From the NCBI GenBank assembly GCA_964633825.1, contig CAZWHE010000190.1, positions 1 to 6,583 on the forward strand: 6,583 nt of DNA, given 5' to 3'. This document shows positions 1 to 5,745 of this stretch, piece after piece. The notes beneath the pieces are model-generated. The model was not told the origin of the DNA. It saw only the letters and a list, made by a program, of their open reading frames with translations, and ran no database searches. The stretch is from CAZWHE01 sp964633825 (lineage in GTDB: Bacteria; Planctomycetota; B15-G4; CAYZWU01). Position 1 is the stretch's first letter. Every line of letters begins with the position of its first letter. A program made the translations under genes and the position numbers.

Positions 1-189
1 GAAAATCGCTTCGGGACCATCCGACAGGAGAGTGGAGAGAAGAGTCACCCCGCTGACCGGATATCCGTTGATGCTGCCCCAACTGAGGAGGAGTCCCATG
101 GCGGCGTTGACAATGCCGAGAAGTGCGACACCATCGGCAAAGGTTCTTCGTCTTTTGAGTCCGAGAACCCTGGCGCGTTCACGTCCCAT
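1..189 (-). CDS. Probable membrane protein, N-terminal 63 residues (cut by window edge)
   Basis: An uninterrupted reading frame starts at the ATG complementary to 187-189 and runs off the left edge, so only 63 residues are visible. An AGGAG Shine-Dalgarno lies 10 bases upstream of the ATG, and a promoter-like element lies about 50 bases upstream. The N-terminus is strongly basic (RARVLGLKRRR) and is followed by a hydrophobic stretch at about residues 20-38 (VALLGIVNAAMGLLLSW), which fits a first transmembrane helix with the basic end in the cytoplasm. A second mildly hydrophobic segment begins near residue 46. The arrangement resembles the membrane N-terminus of some DUF2156/lysyl-phosphatidylglycerol synthetase-type proteins, but 63 residues are too few to name the family. 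It is transcribed away from the kinase gene. That it is a gene is fairly sure; its function is unknown. Confidence 0.7.
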   Translation of the reverse strand, partial: MGRERARVLGLKRRRTFADGVALLGIVNAAMGLLLSWGSINGYPVSGVTLLSTLLSDGPEAIF

Positions 190-235
190 GTTTGAGATTC
201 TCCTGAAGCGGATCGAGCGGTTTCGGGACATCCTT

Positions 236-265
236 TTTATACCTCTCTTGAACCGGCCGAGACAA
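236..265 (-). promoter_or_regulatory. Predicted sigma-70 promoter of the left-edge gene
   Basis: Read on the minus strand, TTGTCT (265-260) and TATAAA (241-236) are separated by 18 bases. Transcription would start near 229, giving a leader of about 40 bases before the ATG at 189. A perfect 6-bp inverted repeat, CTCTTG (245-250) and CAAGAG (263-268), spans the spacer and could be an operator or chance. This is motif reading only. Confidence 0.5.
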
Positions 266-330
266 GAGTGTTGCCGGTTGAGCTGCGGTCTGCATGGCGG
301 TAGGGTTTCTCGTGCGGATAAAAATCTTCT

Positions 331-359
331 TTGAGCGCGTCACCCGGGTAAGTTGTAAT
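331..359 (+). promoter_or_regulatory. Predicted sigma-70 promoter of the kinase/receiver operon
   Basis: TTGAGC (331-336) and TGTAAT (354-359) are separated by 17 bases. A start near 366 would give a leader of about 65 bases, which contains the strong hairpin at 376-404. No other credible promoter was seen between the divergent genes in this direction. Both hexamers deviate from consensus, so an activator may be needed. Confidence 0.45.
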
Positions 360-375
360 GAACGCGCAAGGTGTT

Positions 376-404
376 CCGGCTGCCGCTCAACAGGCGGCTG
401 CCGG
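376..404 (+). repeat. Strong GC-rich hairpin in the kinase leader
   Basis: The arm CCGGCTGCCGC (376-386) pairs with GCGGCTGCCGG (394-404). This gives 10 G-C pairs with one T-T mismatch in the middle and a 7-base loop (TCAACAG). No T-run follows, so it is not an intrinsic terminator. It ends 26 bases before the kinase ATG and lies just downstream of the predicted start of transcription, so it would form in the 5' leader of the mRNA. It could affect mRNA stability, ribosome access or protein binding, or be a REP-like extragenic palindrome. The pairing is seen directly; any role is inferred. Confidence 0.7.
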
Positions 405-430
405 GCGGCATAACGCGGGAGAAAGTACGG

Positions 431-2344
431 ATGGCGAGAAGGATTCGCATTGTTTGGAAGCTGAGCGCGATCATCATCGTGATTGTCAGCGTGATCGTTG
501 TGATCACCGGCTATGTGGGCAATCTCATTTGCGCTCACTACTCTCTCGAATCGGCTCGCGCTGTTCTCCGGTTCAATTCCGAGTCGATCATCAAAGGCAT
601 CGGAAGGATGATGTTGAACCGGAACAACGCCGCCGTGAAAGAGTATATCGGGGATCTTTCGGAGGGAAGCGATGTCTACGGCGACATCCGGCTCGTTTCG
701 CACTATTCCGGCGAGGTCGTTGTTTCCAGGTACGATTCCGAAGGAATCATCATCGACAGAGAAGACAGGTCCTGCTTGTTTTGTCACGGCTTGAGCGACC
801 CTTCCGAAATGCAGGGAGTCGCGAGCTTTGACGAGATCATCGATCTCGCCGACGGTTCGAGACTGCTCTCCCACGTCACTCCCATCATCAACGAGCCGGG
901 CTGCCGGTCGGCGGACTGCCATGCCCATGCGGATGCAGGTTCGAATCTGGGATTCCTTGACATCGATTATTCCCTCGAGAGGGTGGACGTCTTGGCGTCG
1001 GCGCGCAACGCCCAAACGTACCTGACGATTGTTATCGCAATCGTTGTGAGTTTTCTCGCGTTCTGGTTCCTGTTCCAGCGTTTTTTCGGCGGGCCGTTCG
1101 GCGCGCTTCTGTCCGGGATCAGAAGGATTTCAGAGGGCCGTCTCGATTTCAGGTTCGACGCGTCCCGCAGCGACGAGATCGGCGTGCTCGAAAAATCCTT
1201 CAACACCATGACTTCAAGGATTCAAAGCCATCAGGCCGAGCTGAAGAACGCCATGGATTATCTGGAAGGGATCGTCGAGAATTCGGCCGACATCATCATC
1301 ACCGTCAATCCCGAGGGCCGGATCCAAACGTTCAACAGAGGCGCCGAAAACGCGCTCGGTCACAAGCGCCGCGAGATCGTTGGGAAGAGAATCGAAACGC
1401 TCTTTGCCGATCCCAACGAAAGGAACGCGGCCATCGCGCGCCTCACCCACACGGACAATGTGAGGAACTATGAAACCCGTTTCCTCACGAAAGACGGCCG
1501 TGTGCGGCATGTTCTCCTCACATTGTCGCGCCTGCGCGATCCGGAGGGGGCGCCGATCGGAACCTTCGGAATCAGCAAGGACATCACAGAAGAAAAGAAC
1601 CTGCAGAAACAGTTGATACAGTCGGAGAGGTTTGCCGCAATCGGCCAGGCCATGGCCGGGATCCAGCACGCCATCAAAAACATGCTCAACGCCCTGAAGG
1701 GAGGCGCCTACATCGTCGAGAGGGGCCTGGCCAAGGACGACCGCGAGATGATTTCCGAAGGGTGGGTCATGGCCGAAGAGGGTATTTCGAGGATCACGGC
1801 TCTTTCCATGAGCATGCTGAACTACGTTAAAGAATGGAAACCAAACCTCAAAGAGACCAAACCGGATGTTCTCGCCAACGACATTGTCGGCGTGGTCCGG
1901 CAGAGCGCCGCCGACAAGGGCGTCGAGGTTCGCGCAGAAGTCCCTGATACGCGCGCTCTCCTGATCTGCGATCCCGAAATGATCCAGATGGCCCTGATGG
2001 ATATCGTGTCCAACGCCGTTGACGCCTGCACATGGAAGGATTACGGGGATGGACAAACGCCCCGTGTTTTGGTGAGTGTCGCGGTGGGCGGGAACGGGAC
2101 GCAGGCTCTTTTCGAGGTTCGTGACAACGGCTGCGGCATGACCGAAGAGATCAGGAAGGACATATTCACACCATTTTTCAGCACGAAAAAGAAATGGGGC
2201 ACAGGTTTGGGGTTGGCACTCACCTCCAGAATCATTAATCTACATGGAGGTCGAATCAACGTGGAGTCCGAACCGAACCGCGGTACGGTATTCCGAATAA
2301 CTCTTCCCCTGAAAGGGCCCGGTGCTGACAAGGAGGATGATTGA
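431..2344 (+). CDS. Membrane sensor histidine kinase with c-type heme motifs, HAMP and PAS
   Basis: The protein has 637 residues. A first transmembrane helix lies at about 11-33, a periplasmic sensor region at 34-196 and a second helix at about 197-217. A HAMP linker follows at about 218-270 (P222, DEIGVLEKSFNTM), then a PAS/PAC domain at about 276-388. The kinase core has the phosphoacceptor His413 in GIQHAIKNML, an N-box with N528 (DIVSNAVDAC), a G1 box DNGCGM (565-570), an F-box FTPFFSTKK (579-587) and a G2 box GTGLGLAL (590-597). The sensor region has CLFCH at 115-119 and C158-x4-C163-H164, which are covalent heme attachment motifs as in cytochromes c, so one or two hemes may be bound outside the membrane. 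The signal is probably redox or a heme ligand, by inference. The ATG at 431 was chosen because GGAG lies 9 bases upstream and the helix then begins near residue 11. An in-frame GTG at 371 would lack a ribosome site and put the leader hairpin in the coding sequence. The H-box departs from the common HEInNPL form. It is coupled to the next gene by a one-base overlap. Confidence 0.93.
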   Translation: MARRIRIVWKLSAIIIVIVSVIVVITGYVGNLICAHYSLESARAVLRFNSESIIKGIGRMMLNRNNAAVKEYIGDLSEGSDVYGDIRLVSHYSGEVVVSRYDSEGIIIDREDRSCLFCHGLSDPSEMQGVASFDEIIDLADGSRLLSHVTPIINEPGCRSADCHAHADAGSNLGFLDIDYSLERVDVLASARNAQTYLTIVIAIVVSFLAFWFLFQRFFGGPFGALLSGIRRISEGRLDFRFDASRSDEIGVLEKSFNTMTSRIQSHQAELKNAMDYLEGIVENSADIIITVNPEGRIQTFNRGAENALGHKRREIVGKRIETLFADPNERNAAIARLTHTDNVRNYETRFLTKDGRVRHVLLTLSRLRDPEGAPIGTFGISKDITEEKNLQKQLIQSERFAAIGQAMAGIQHAIKNMLNALKGGAYIVERGLAKDDREMISEGWVMAEEGISRITALSMSMLNYVKEWKPNLKETKPDVLANDIVGVVRQSAADKGVEVRAEVPDTRALLICDPEMIQMALMDIVSNAVDACTWKDYGDGQTPRVLVSVAVGGNGTQALFEVRDNGCGMTEEIRKDIFTPFFSTKKKWGTGLGLALTSRIINLHGGRINVESEPNRGTVFRITLPLKGPGADKEDD

Positions 2345-2790
2345 TGGCCAAGAAGGTTCTCATAATAGACGATGACCGGAATGCTGTTAAATTCCTGTCC
2401 GTTATCCTGAGCGAGAACGGGTACGAGCCCTTCGGCGCCTATGACGGAAGCGAAGGCCATGACAAGGTCGGAGAAATTAATCCCGATCTCATCATTCTCG
2501 ACGTGATGATGCCCAAGAAAACGGGATTCGTGCTCTTCAGGCAGCTCAGAAAGAGCGAGGAGACCAAGGACATCCCGGTTCTCATGCTGACCGGCGTGGC
2601 CGGGGTTCTCAACGACCTCGACAAACAAAGCGACGATACTTTCGAAAAGCCTTACGACAGTCTCAGAGAGACGCTGCGAAAAGCGATCCTCAAGATGCGC
2701 GATGAAGGCCTGATCAAGCCGGATATGTTCGTGGACAAGCCCGTCGATCCGGATGACTTAATAGGCAGGGTCAAAAACCTTATCGGATAG
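2344..2790 (+). CDS. Stand-alone receiver-domain response regulator with a loop insertion
   Basis: This 148-residue protein is a single receiver domain without a DNA-binding or enzymatic output. Acidic residues D9-D11 follow the first strand (KKVLIIDDD). The phosphoacceptor is D53 (IILDVMMP), the switch Thr is T83 (VLMLTG), and the conserved Lys-Pro is K132-P133. Between T83 and K132 there are 48 residues, against about 21 in CheY, so about 27 extra residues sit in the alpha4 to beta5 region (roughly 85-128). A second FEKP at 100-103 looks like the Lys-Pro motif but is too early in a poor context. AGGAGG lies 7 bases before the ATG at 2344, and the ATG shares its A with the kinase TGA, so coupled translation and pairing with the upstream kinase are very likely. 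Output must go through a partner protein or a phosphorelay. The partner is not identifiable here. Confidence 0.92.
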   Translation: MAKKVLIIDDDRNAVKFLSVILSENGYEPFGAYDGSEGHDKVGEINPDLIILDVMMPKKTGFVLFRQLRKSEETKDIPVLMLTGVAGVLNDLDKQSDDTFEKPYDSLRETLRKAILKMRDEGLIKPDMFVDKPVDPDDLIGRVKNLIG

Positions 2791-2802
2791 TCACTTCGAT
2801 CC

Positions 2803-5103
2803 TCACCGGCCGGCGTTCCCCTGTTTGTGAAACGGACCGCTGAGCCTGTCGGCCACGAGCTCGTTCAGGGAACACATGGCCCTTTCCGCCGTCGTGAAGG
2901 TGGGAACGCCTCCCCCCTCGAGAGTATTGACGAGAGTGTTGTACATATCGCCCGCCAAAATCGAAACAACGATCGGTTTGTCGTGGGTGTGATACTGCCT
3001 CAGGATCCGTTTCGCCACGTTTTCGGCTTCCCCGCTGATCTCGTCCTGCGTGGTGTGAAGCGCTACGGTGTGAGGCACCATCGAGATGAGCAGGCTGTCC
3101 ACGTTCGGGTCCTCGAGAAGGACCTGAATGCACCGTTCGAAGAGGACGTCGTCTCCCATTGGGGTCAGGTCGAGAAATGGATTGACGGCCACGAAAGGAG
3201 GCAGGATATTGCCGAGCTTCTCCCTTGTCTCGGAAGTGAAAGCCCCGAGGGTCAGGCCGCCCAGATTGTCGGCCGCGTAGGTGCTTTCAAATCCCGCATT
3301 GACCACGCCCGCAACGTTCCGGCCCCGCACTTTCTTGCCGCTCAGGAGGGCGAAGGTCTTGACGAGGTCGCTGTAATCGAGGAGGCTCTCGGCGATGATG
3401 AGCCGGGCCTGCTGGAACGCGGCCTTGGCGATCTCGTAGTCGCCGGCCATGGATGCCGTGTGCGAGGCCGCGGCCCGTGATCCCGCGTCGGTTCGTCCCG
3501 CTTTGTAAATGATCACGGGTTTTTTGATGTTCCTCACAGCGTTGAAGAACTCGCGTCCGCCCCCTGATTTGTAGCCTTCGATGTAGAGAGCGAGAACATC
3601 GATATCCGGGCTCTTGTCCAGGTAGGCGGCCAGATCGCCGGCATCCACGTCGAGCTGGTTTCCGTAGCTCACAACGACGCGGGGGCTGATGGCGTACCTC
3701 AGCCTGTCGAGAAGCGTCACACCGAGGCCGCCGCTCTGGGTGATGAGAGCGACGTTGCGGACTTTTTCCCTGGCGTGCGCCATTTCGAGCTTGCGCCGGG
3801 GAACGAAGATGCAGTTGAGCCCCGGCTCGTCGGCGGAAGGCGTGTAAAACACTCCCAGACAGTTCGGTCCGAGAATGCGCATGCCTTTCTTTTTCGCGAT
3901 CTCGAGAAGAGATTCCTCCTCTTTCCGGTCGCCGCTCACCTCGGAGAAACCGCCCGGGATGAGGATCGCGGCCTTGACTCCGTTCGCCGCGGCATCGGCC
4001 ACCACCGCCCGGGCCGCGCGAGCCGGGACCGTGACGATGACGAGATCGACCTTCTCGTCGATCTCGGCCAGCGACTTGTAGAAGGGATATTCGGCGTCCC
4101 GGAGAGTGACGGACCCGCCCTTGGGATTGAGTACGAAAAGATCTTTCCTCCCCAGGCCGTGAAGGAGAGAAGCGATGATGTTGCCCATCTTCTCATCGTC
4201 TTCGGCCGACACACCGGCAACGGCCACGCCCCGGGGCTCGAAGAAAGCATCGAGGTTGTGAGTGTCGGGCTCGGTCTGTACGGCGATCGATTCTTCCCGC
4301 GGCATGAAGCTCCCGAGGCCGTCGAGGGCGATGAGATCTCCGTCCCTGTTGAACACGATGGGATTGACTTCGAGCTCGTTGATGACGTAGCGGCTGTGAG
4401 CGCCGCCGGGAAGCGCGGGGGAGAAGCTGGAGTAATGGGCGGAAAGGAGCGAAAACCTGTAAAAGGTCTCGGTCAGTGCGCCGATGAAATCATCGAGCCC
4501 TTCCTCGATGTATCGGAGAATGATGCCCGTGTTCTCGAGGAGGCGGCGGCAGCCGTCCCGGTCGAGGGGGGTGAGCATCATGTTGGGCGGGGAATAGTAC
4601 TTGGCAAAATGTTCGGCGTCGTGCCCGCCCTTGCTGAAGGAGATGACCGGTCCGAAAGCCAGGTTTTCGCGGATCGCAATGAGAAGCTCTCGCCCCAGTT
4701 CCTTCGAATAATCGACAAACTCGGTCAGAAGAAACCCTTTGATCTTTGGGGGGGTGTTGAAGGAAGGGTGGCGTGGTATGGACGTGCGCATCTCGTCCAT
4801 GGCCTCGACCACGGCGTCGACTTCTTTCACGACTTTGCGGATGCCGCCGATGCGGGCCTTGTGGGGTGTGTGGGGGGAGATCACTTTGACCATGAGGTGT
4901 GGGCCGGTGAAAGTGCCGAGGAGCTCCCGGGTTACTTGGCCCAGGTTGTCGACCGTGCAGTGGACGGGCGTTCTGATTCCCATGATCTTGAAAATACCGT
5001 AGATCTCATGCTCGAGCAGGGCCGACCGGCCGTCCCGAAGGGCCTTGCCGAGGATGGCATCGACGGCGTTTTCCTGTTCCGGCGGAAGCTTGGTGTCCCA
5101 CAT
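2803..5103 (-). CDS. NDP-forming acyl-CoA synthetase (acetate-CoA ligase type), fused beta-alpha order
   Basis: The 766-residue protein belongs to the superfamily that converts acyl-CoA, ADP (or GDP) and phosphate to acid, CoA and ATP (or GTP), reversibly, through a phosphohistidine. An ATP-grasp region covers about 10-265: VKVISPHTPHKARIGG (72-87) carries H81, matching the second essential histidine of the beta subunit, and NELEVNPIV lies at 242-250. A CoA-binding Rossmann domain covers about 285-420 (VAGVS at 295-299, GGFSEV at 384-389, GPNCLG at 412-417). The ligase domains cover about 448-750, with ITQSGG (454-459) and the catalytic H548 in SHTASMAG (547-554). Many fused family members have the CoA-binding part first; here the ATP-grasp part leads. 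The usual GLGG of the ATP-grasp is replaced by FSKGGHDAEH (156-165), so the subfamily is divergent and its acyl substrate cannot be told. There is no GNAT domain, so it is not a Pat-type protein acetyltransferase. The start is the ATG at 5103 with GAGG 8 bases upstream. It is cytoplasmic, divergent from the Rrf2 gene and convergent with the receiver gene. Confidence 0.92.
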   Translation of the reverse strand: MWDTKLPPEQENAVDAILGKALRDGRSALLEHEIYGIFKIMGIRTPVHCTVDNLGQVTRELLGTFTGPHLMVKVISPHTPHKARIGGIRKVVKEVDAVVEAMDEMRTSIPRHPSFNTPPKIKGFLLTEFVDYSKELGRELLIAIRENLAFGPVISFSKGGHDAEHFAKYYSPPNMMLTPLDRDGCRRLLENTGIILRYIEEGLDDFIGALTETFYRFSLLSAHYSSFSPALPGGAHSRYVINELEVNPIVFNRDGDLIALDGLGSFMPREESIAVQTEPDTHNLDAFFEPRGVAVAGVSAEDDEKMGNIIASLLHGLGRKDLFVLNPKGGSVTLRDAEYPFYKSLAEIDEKVDLVIVTVPARAARAVVADAAANGVKAAILIPGGFSEVSGDRKEEESLLEIAKKKGMRILGPNCLGVFYTPSADEPGLNCIFVPRRKLEMAHAREKVRNVALITQSGGLGVTLLDRLRYAISPRVVVSYGNQLDVDAGDLAAYLDKSPDIDVLALYIEGYKSGGGREFFNAVRNIKKPVIIYKAGRTDAGSRAAASHTASMAGDYEIAKAAFQQARLIIAESLLDYSDLVKTFALLSGKKVRGRNVAGVVNAGFESTYAADNLGGLTLGAFTSETREKLGNILPPFVAVNPFLDLTPMGDDVLFERCIQVLLEDPNVDSLLISMVPHTVALHTTQDEISGEAENVAKRILRQYHTHDKPIVVSILAGDMYNTLVNTLEGGGVPTFTTAERAMCSLNELVADRLSGPFHKQGNAGR

Positions 5104-5120
5104 GTTGTGAACCTCATTGA

Positions 5121-5153
5121 AACGTCTTGTATCACCGGCTGTAACAAAACGTT
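5121..5153. promoter_or_regulatory. 33-bp interrupted dyad at the synthetase transcription start (candidate operator)
   Basis: The left half is AACGT (5121-5125), TTGT (5127-5130), CA (5133-5134) and C (5136). It mirrors G (5138), TG (5140-5141), ACAA (5144-5147) and ACGTT (5149-5153). That is 12 of 16 positions paired around a centre at 5137. It lies directly downstream of the synthetase TATAAT, covering the expected start and early leader, a classic place for a repressor. It could also fold as an imperfect hairpin in the leader RNA. The binding protein is unknown. The divergent Rrf2 regulator is the nearest candidate, but the sequence does not match an IscR or NsrR site that I can recall. 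Confidence 0.55.
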
Positions 5154-5155
5154 CG

Positions 5156-5161
5156 ATTATA
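5156..5161 (-). promoter_or_regulatory. Perfect -10 box for the acyl-CoA synthetase
   Basis: The minus strand reads TATAAT at 5161-5156, giving a start near 5149 and a leader of about 46 bases. At the expected -35 distance the sequence is CGCGCG-like and matches no consensus, so transcription may depend on an activator or another sigma context. The dyad at 5121-5153 lies immediately downstream. Confidence 0.5.
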
Positions 5162-5236
5162 ACCCGTCTTGTCGAGGCCGCGCGTCGTTAAAAGCTCAAT
5201 TTCCCTCAAACAGCACCGTATTATTTTGATTTACAC

Positions 5237-5276
5237 TTGTTTTATAGGAAATTAACGCTTTAAATGGAACTTTCCA
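5237..5276 (+). promoter_or_regulatory. Predicted Rrf2-gene promoter with overlapping palindrome
   Basis: TTGTTT (5237-5242) and TTAAAT (5260-5265) are 17 bases apart. The inverted repeat TGGAA-CT-TTCCA (5265-5276) begins at the last base of the -10 box and covers the expected start near 5272. This placement fits autorepression, which is common for Rrf2 regulators. The stretch is much more AT-rich than the surrounding genes. Promoter and operator are predictions from motifs only. Confidence 0.4.
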
Positions 5277-5307
5277 ATTGAGCGATAACATTTATTGAGG
5301 GAATGAA

Positions 5308-5745
5308 ATGAAGCTTTCCACACGTTGCCGGTATGCTGTTCGGTCCCTGCTCGACCTGACTCTTCACTCGAACGGAAGCCTTGTTCTTCTCAAGGATATC
5401 GCGAAGCGTCAGAGCATCTCCGTCAAGTATCTGGAGAGCATTTTCGCCACTCTGAGGAGGGCCGGGGTCATCAAGGGGATCAGGGGAGCCAAGGGGGGGT
5501 ACATGCTGATCAAGGATCCGGCTGAAGTGACTATCTACGATATCATATTCGCCATGCAGGGATTTATCGCTCCCGTCGGCTGTGTGGAAGACACGTGCAG
5601 CTGCAACAGGGTCGAGAACTGTGTGACACGGGGATTGTGGAGCAAGCTGACCGATTCGATTTCCGAGACTCTTAAGAGTTTTACCCTCGCCGATCTGGTG
5701 TGTGAGCACCGGAACCACAAGCCGGGGGTTTCTTCGAGCCGATGA
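5308..5745 (+). CDS. Rrf2 family transcriptional regulator with cysteine cluster
   Basis: The 145-residue protein has the usual Rrf2 length. The opening MKLSTRCRYAVRSLLDL matches the first helix of the winged helix-turn-helix. The recognition helix region is SVKYLESIFATLRRAG (38-53), with Glu43 at the position that tunes site choice in IscR, and the wing is RGAKGGYML (59-67). A cysteine cluster, C92, C97, C99 and C105 followed by RGLW, occupies the place of the three iron-sulfur ligands in IscR and NsrR, so it probably carries an Fe-S cluster and senses redox state, NO or iron-sulfur supply. Which three cysteines bind the cluster is not clear. The start at 5308 has AGG 7 bases upstream; an out-of-frame ATG lies at 5303. 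It is divergent from the synthetase, which it may control, and its last 21 codons overlap the opposite-strand sigma gene. The cluster and the target are inferences. Confidence 0.92.
   Translation: MKLSTRCRYAVRSLLDLTLHSNGSLVLLKDIAKRQSISVKYLESIFATLRRAGVIKGIRGAKGGYMLIKDPAEVTIYDIIFAMQGFIAPVGCVEDTCSCNRVENCVTRGLWSKLTDSISETLKSFTLADLVCEHRNHKPGVSSSR

Noticed and set aside
371..430. Upstream GTG start that would add 20 residues to the kinase
   Set aside because: It has no ribosome site, sits almost at the predicted transcription start and would make the leader hairpin coding. The ATG at 431 has GGAG at proper spacing and precedes a normal signal-anchor helix.
179..1015. A 278-residue minus-strand open frame over the kinase start
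   Set aside because: It is antisense to the well-supported kinase sensor domain, its translation is rich in His, Asp and Arg without motifs, and it crosses the divergent promoter region.
2341..2343. TTG one codon upstream as start of the receiver gene
   Set aside because: The ATG at 2344 is 7 bases from a perfect AGGAGG and directly follows it in frame; the TTG adds only one residue.
2791..2815. Bidirectional terminator between the convergent receiver and synthetase genes
   Set aside because: The gap is 12 bp and only a CCGGCCGG palindrome is present, without a stem-loop and T-run on either strand.
3775..5229. A 484-residue open frame on the plus strand opposite the acyl-CoA synthetase
   Set aside because: It lies antisense to a gene with clear catalytic motifs. 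Its translation is rich in Gly, Asp, Glu and Val without a recognisable domain, as expected from a GC-biased shadow frame, and it runs across the promoter region.
5668..5679. Perfect 12-bp palindrome ACTCTTAAGAGT near both gene ends
   Set aside because: It has no loop and no T-run at a useful distance on the minus strand, and it lies inside the Rrf2 coding sequence (ETLKS), so neither a terminator nor an operator role is supported.
5260..5718. A 152-residue minus-strand open frame opposite the Rrf2 gene
   Set aside because: It is antisense to a clear winged-helix gene, has no domain signature and covers the predicted Rrf2 promoter.
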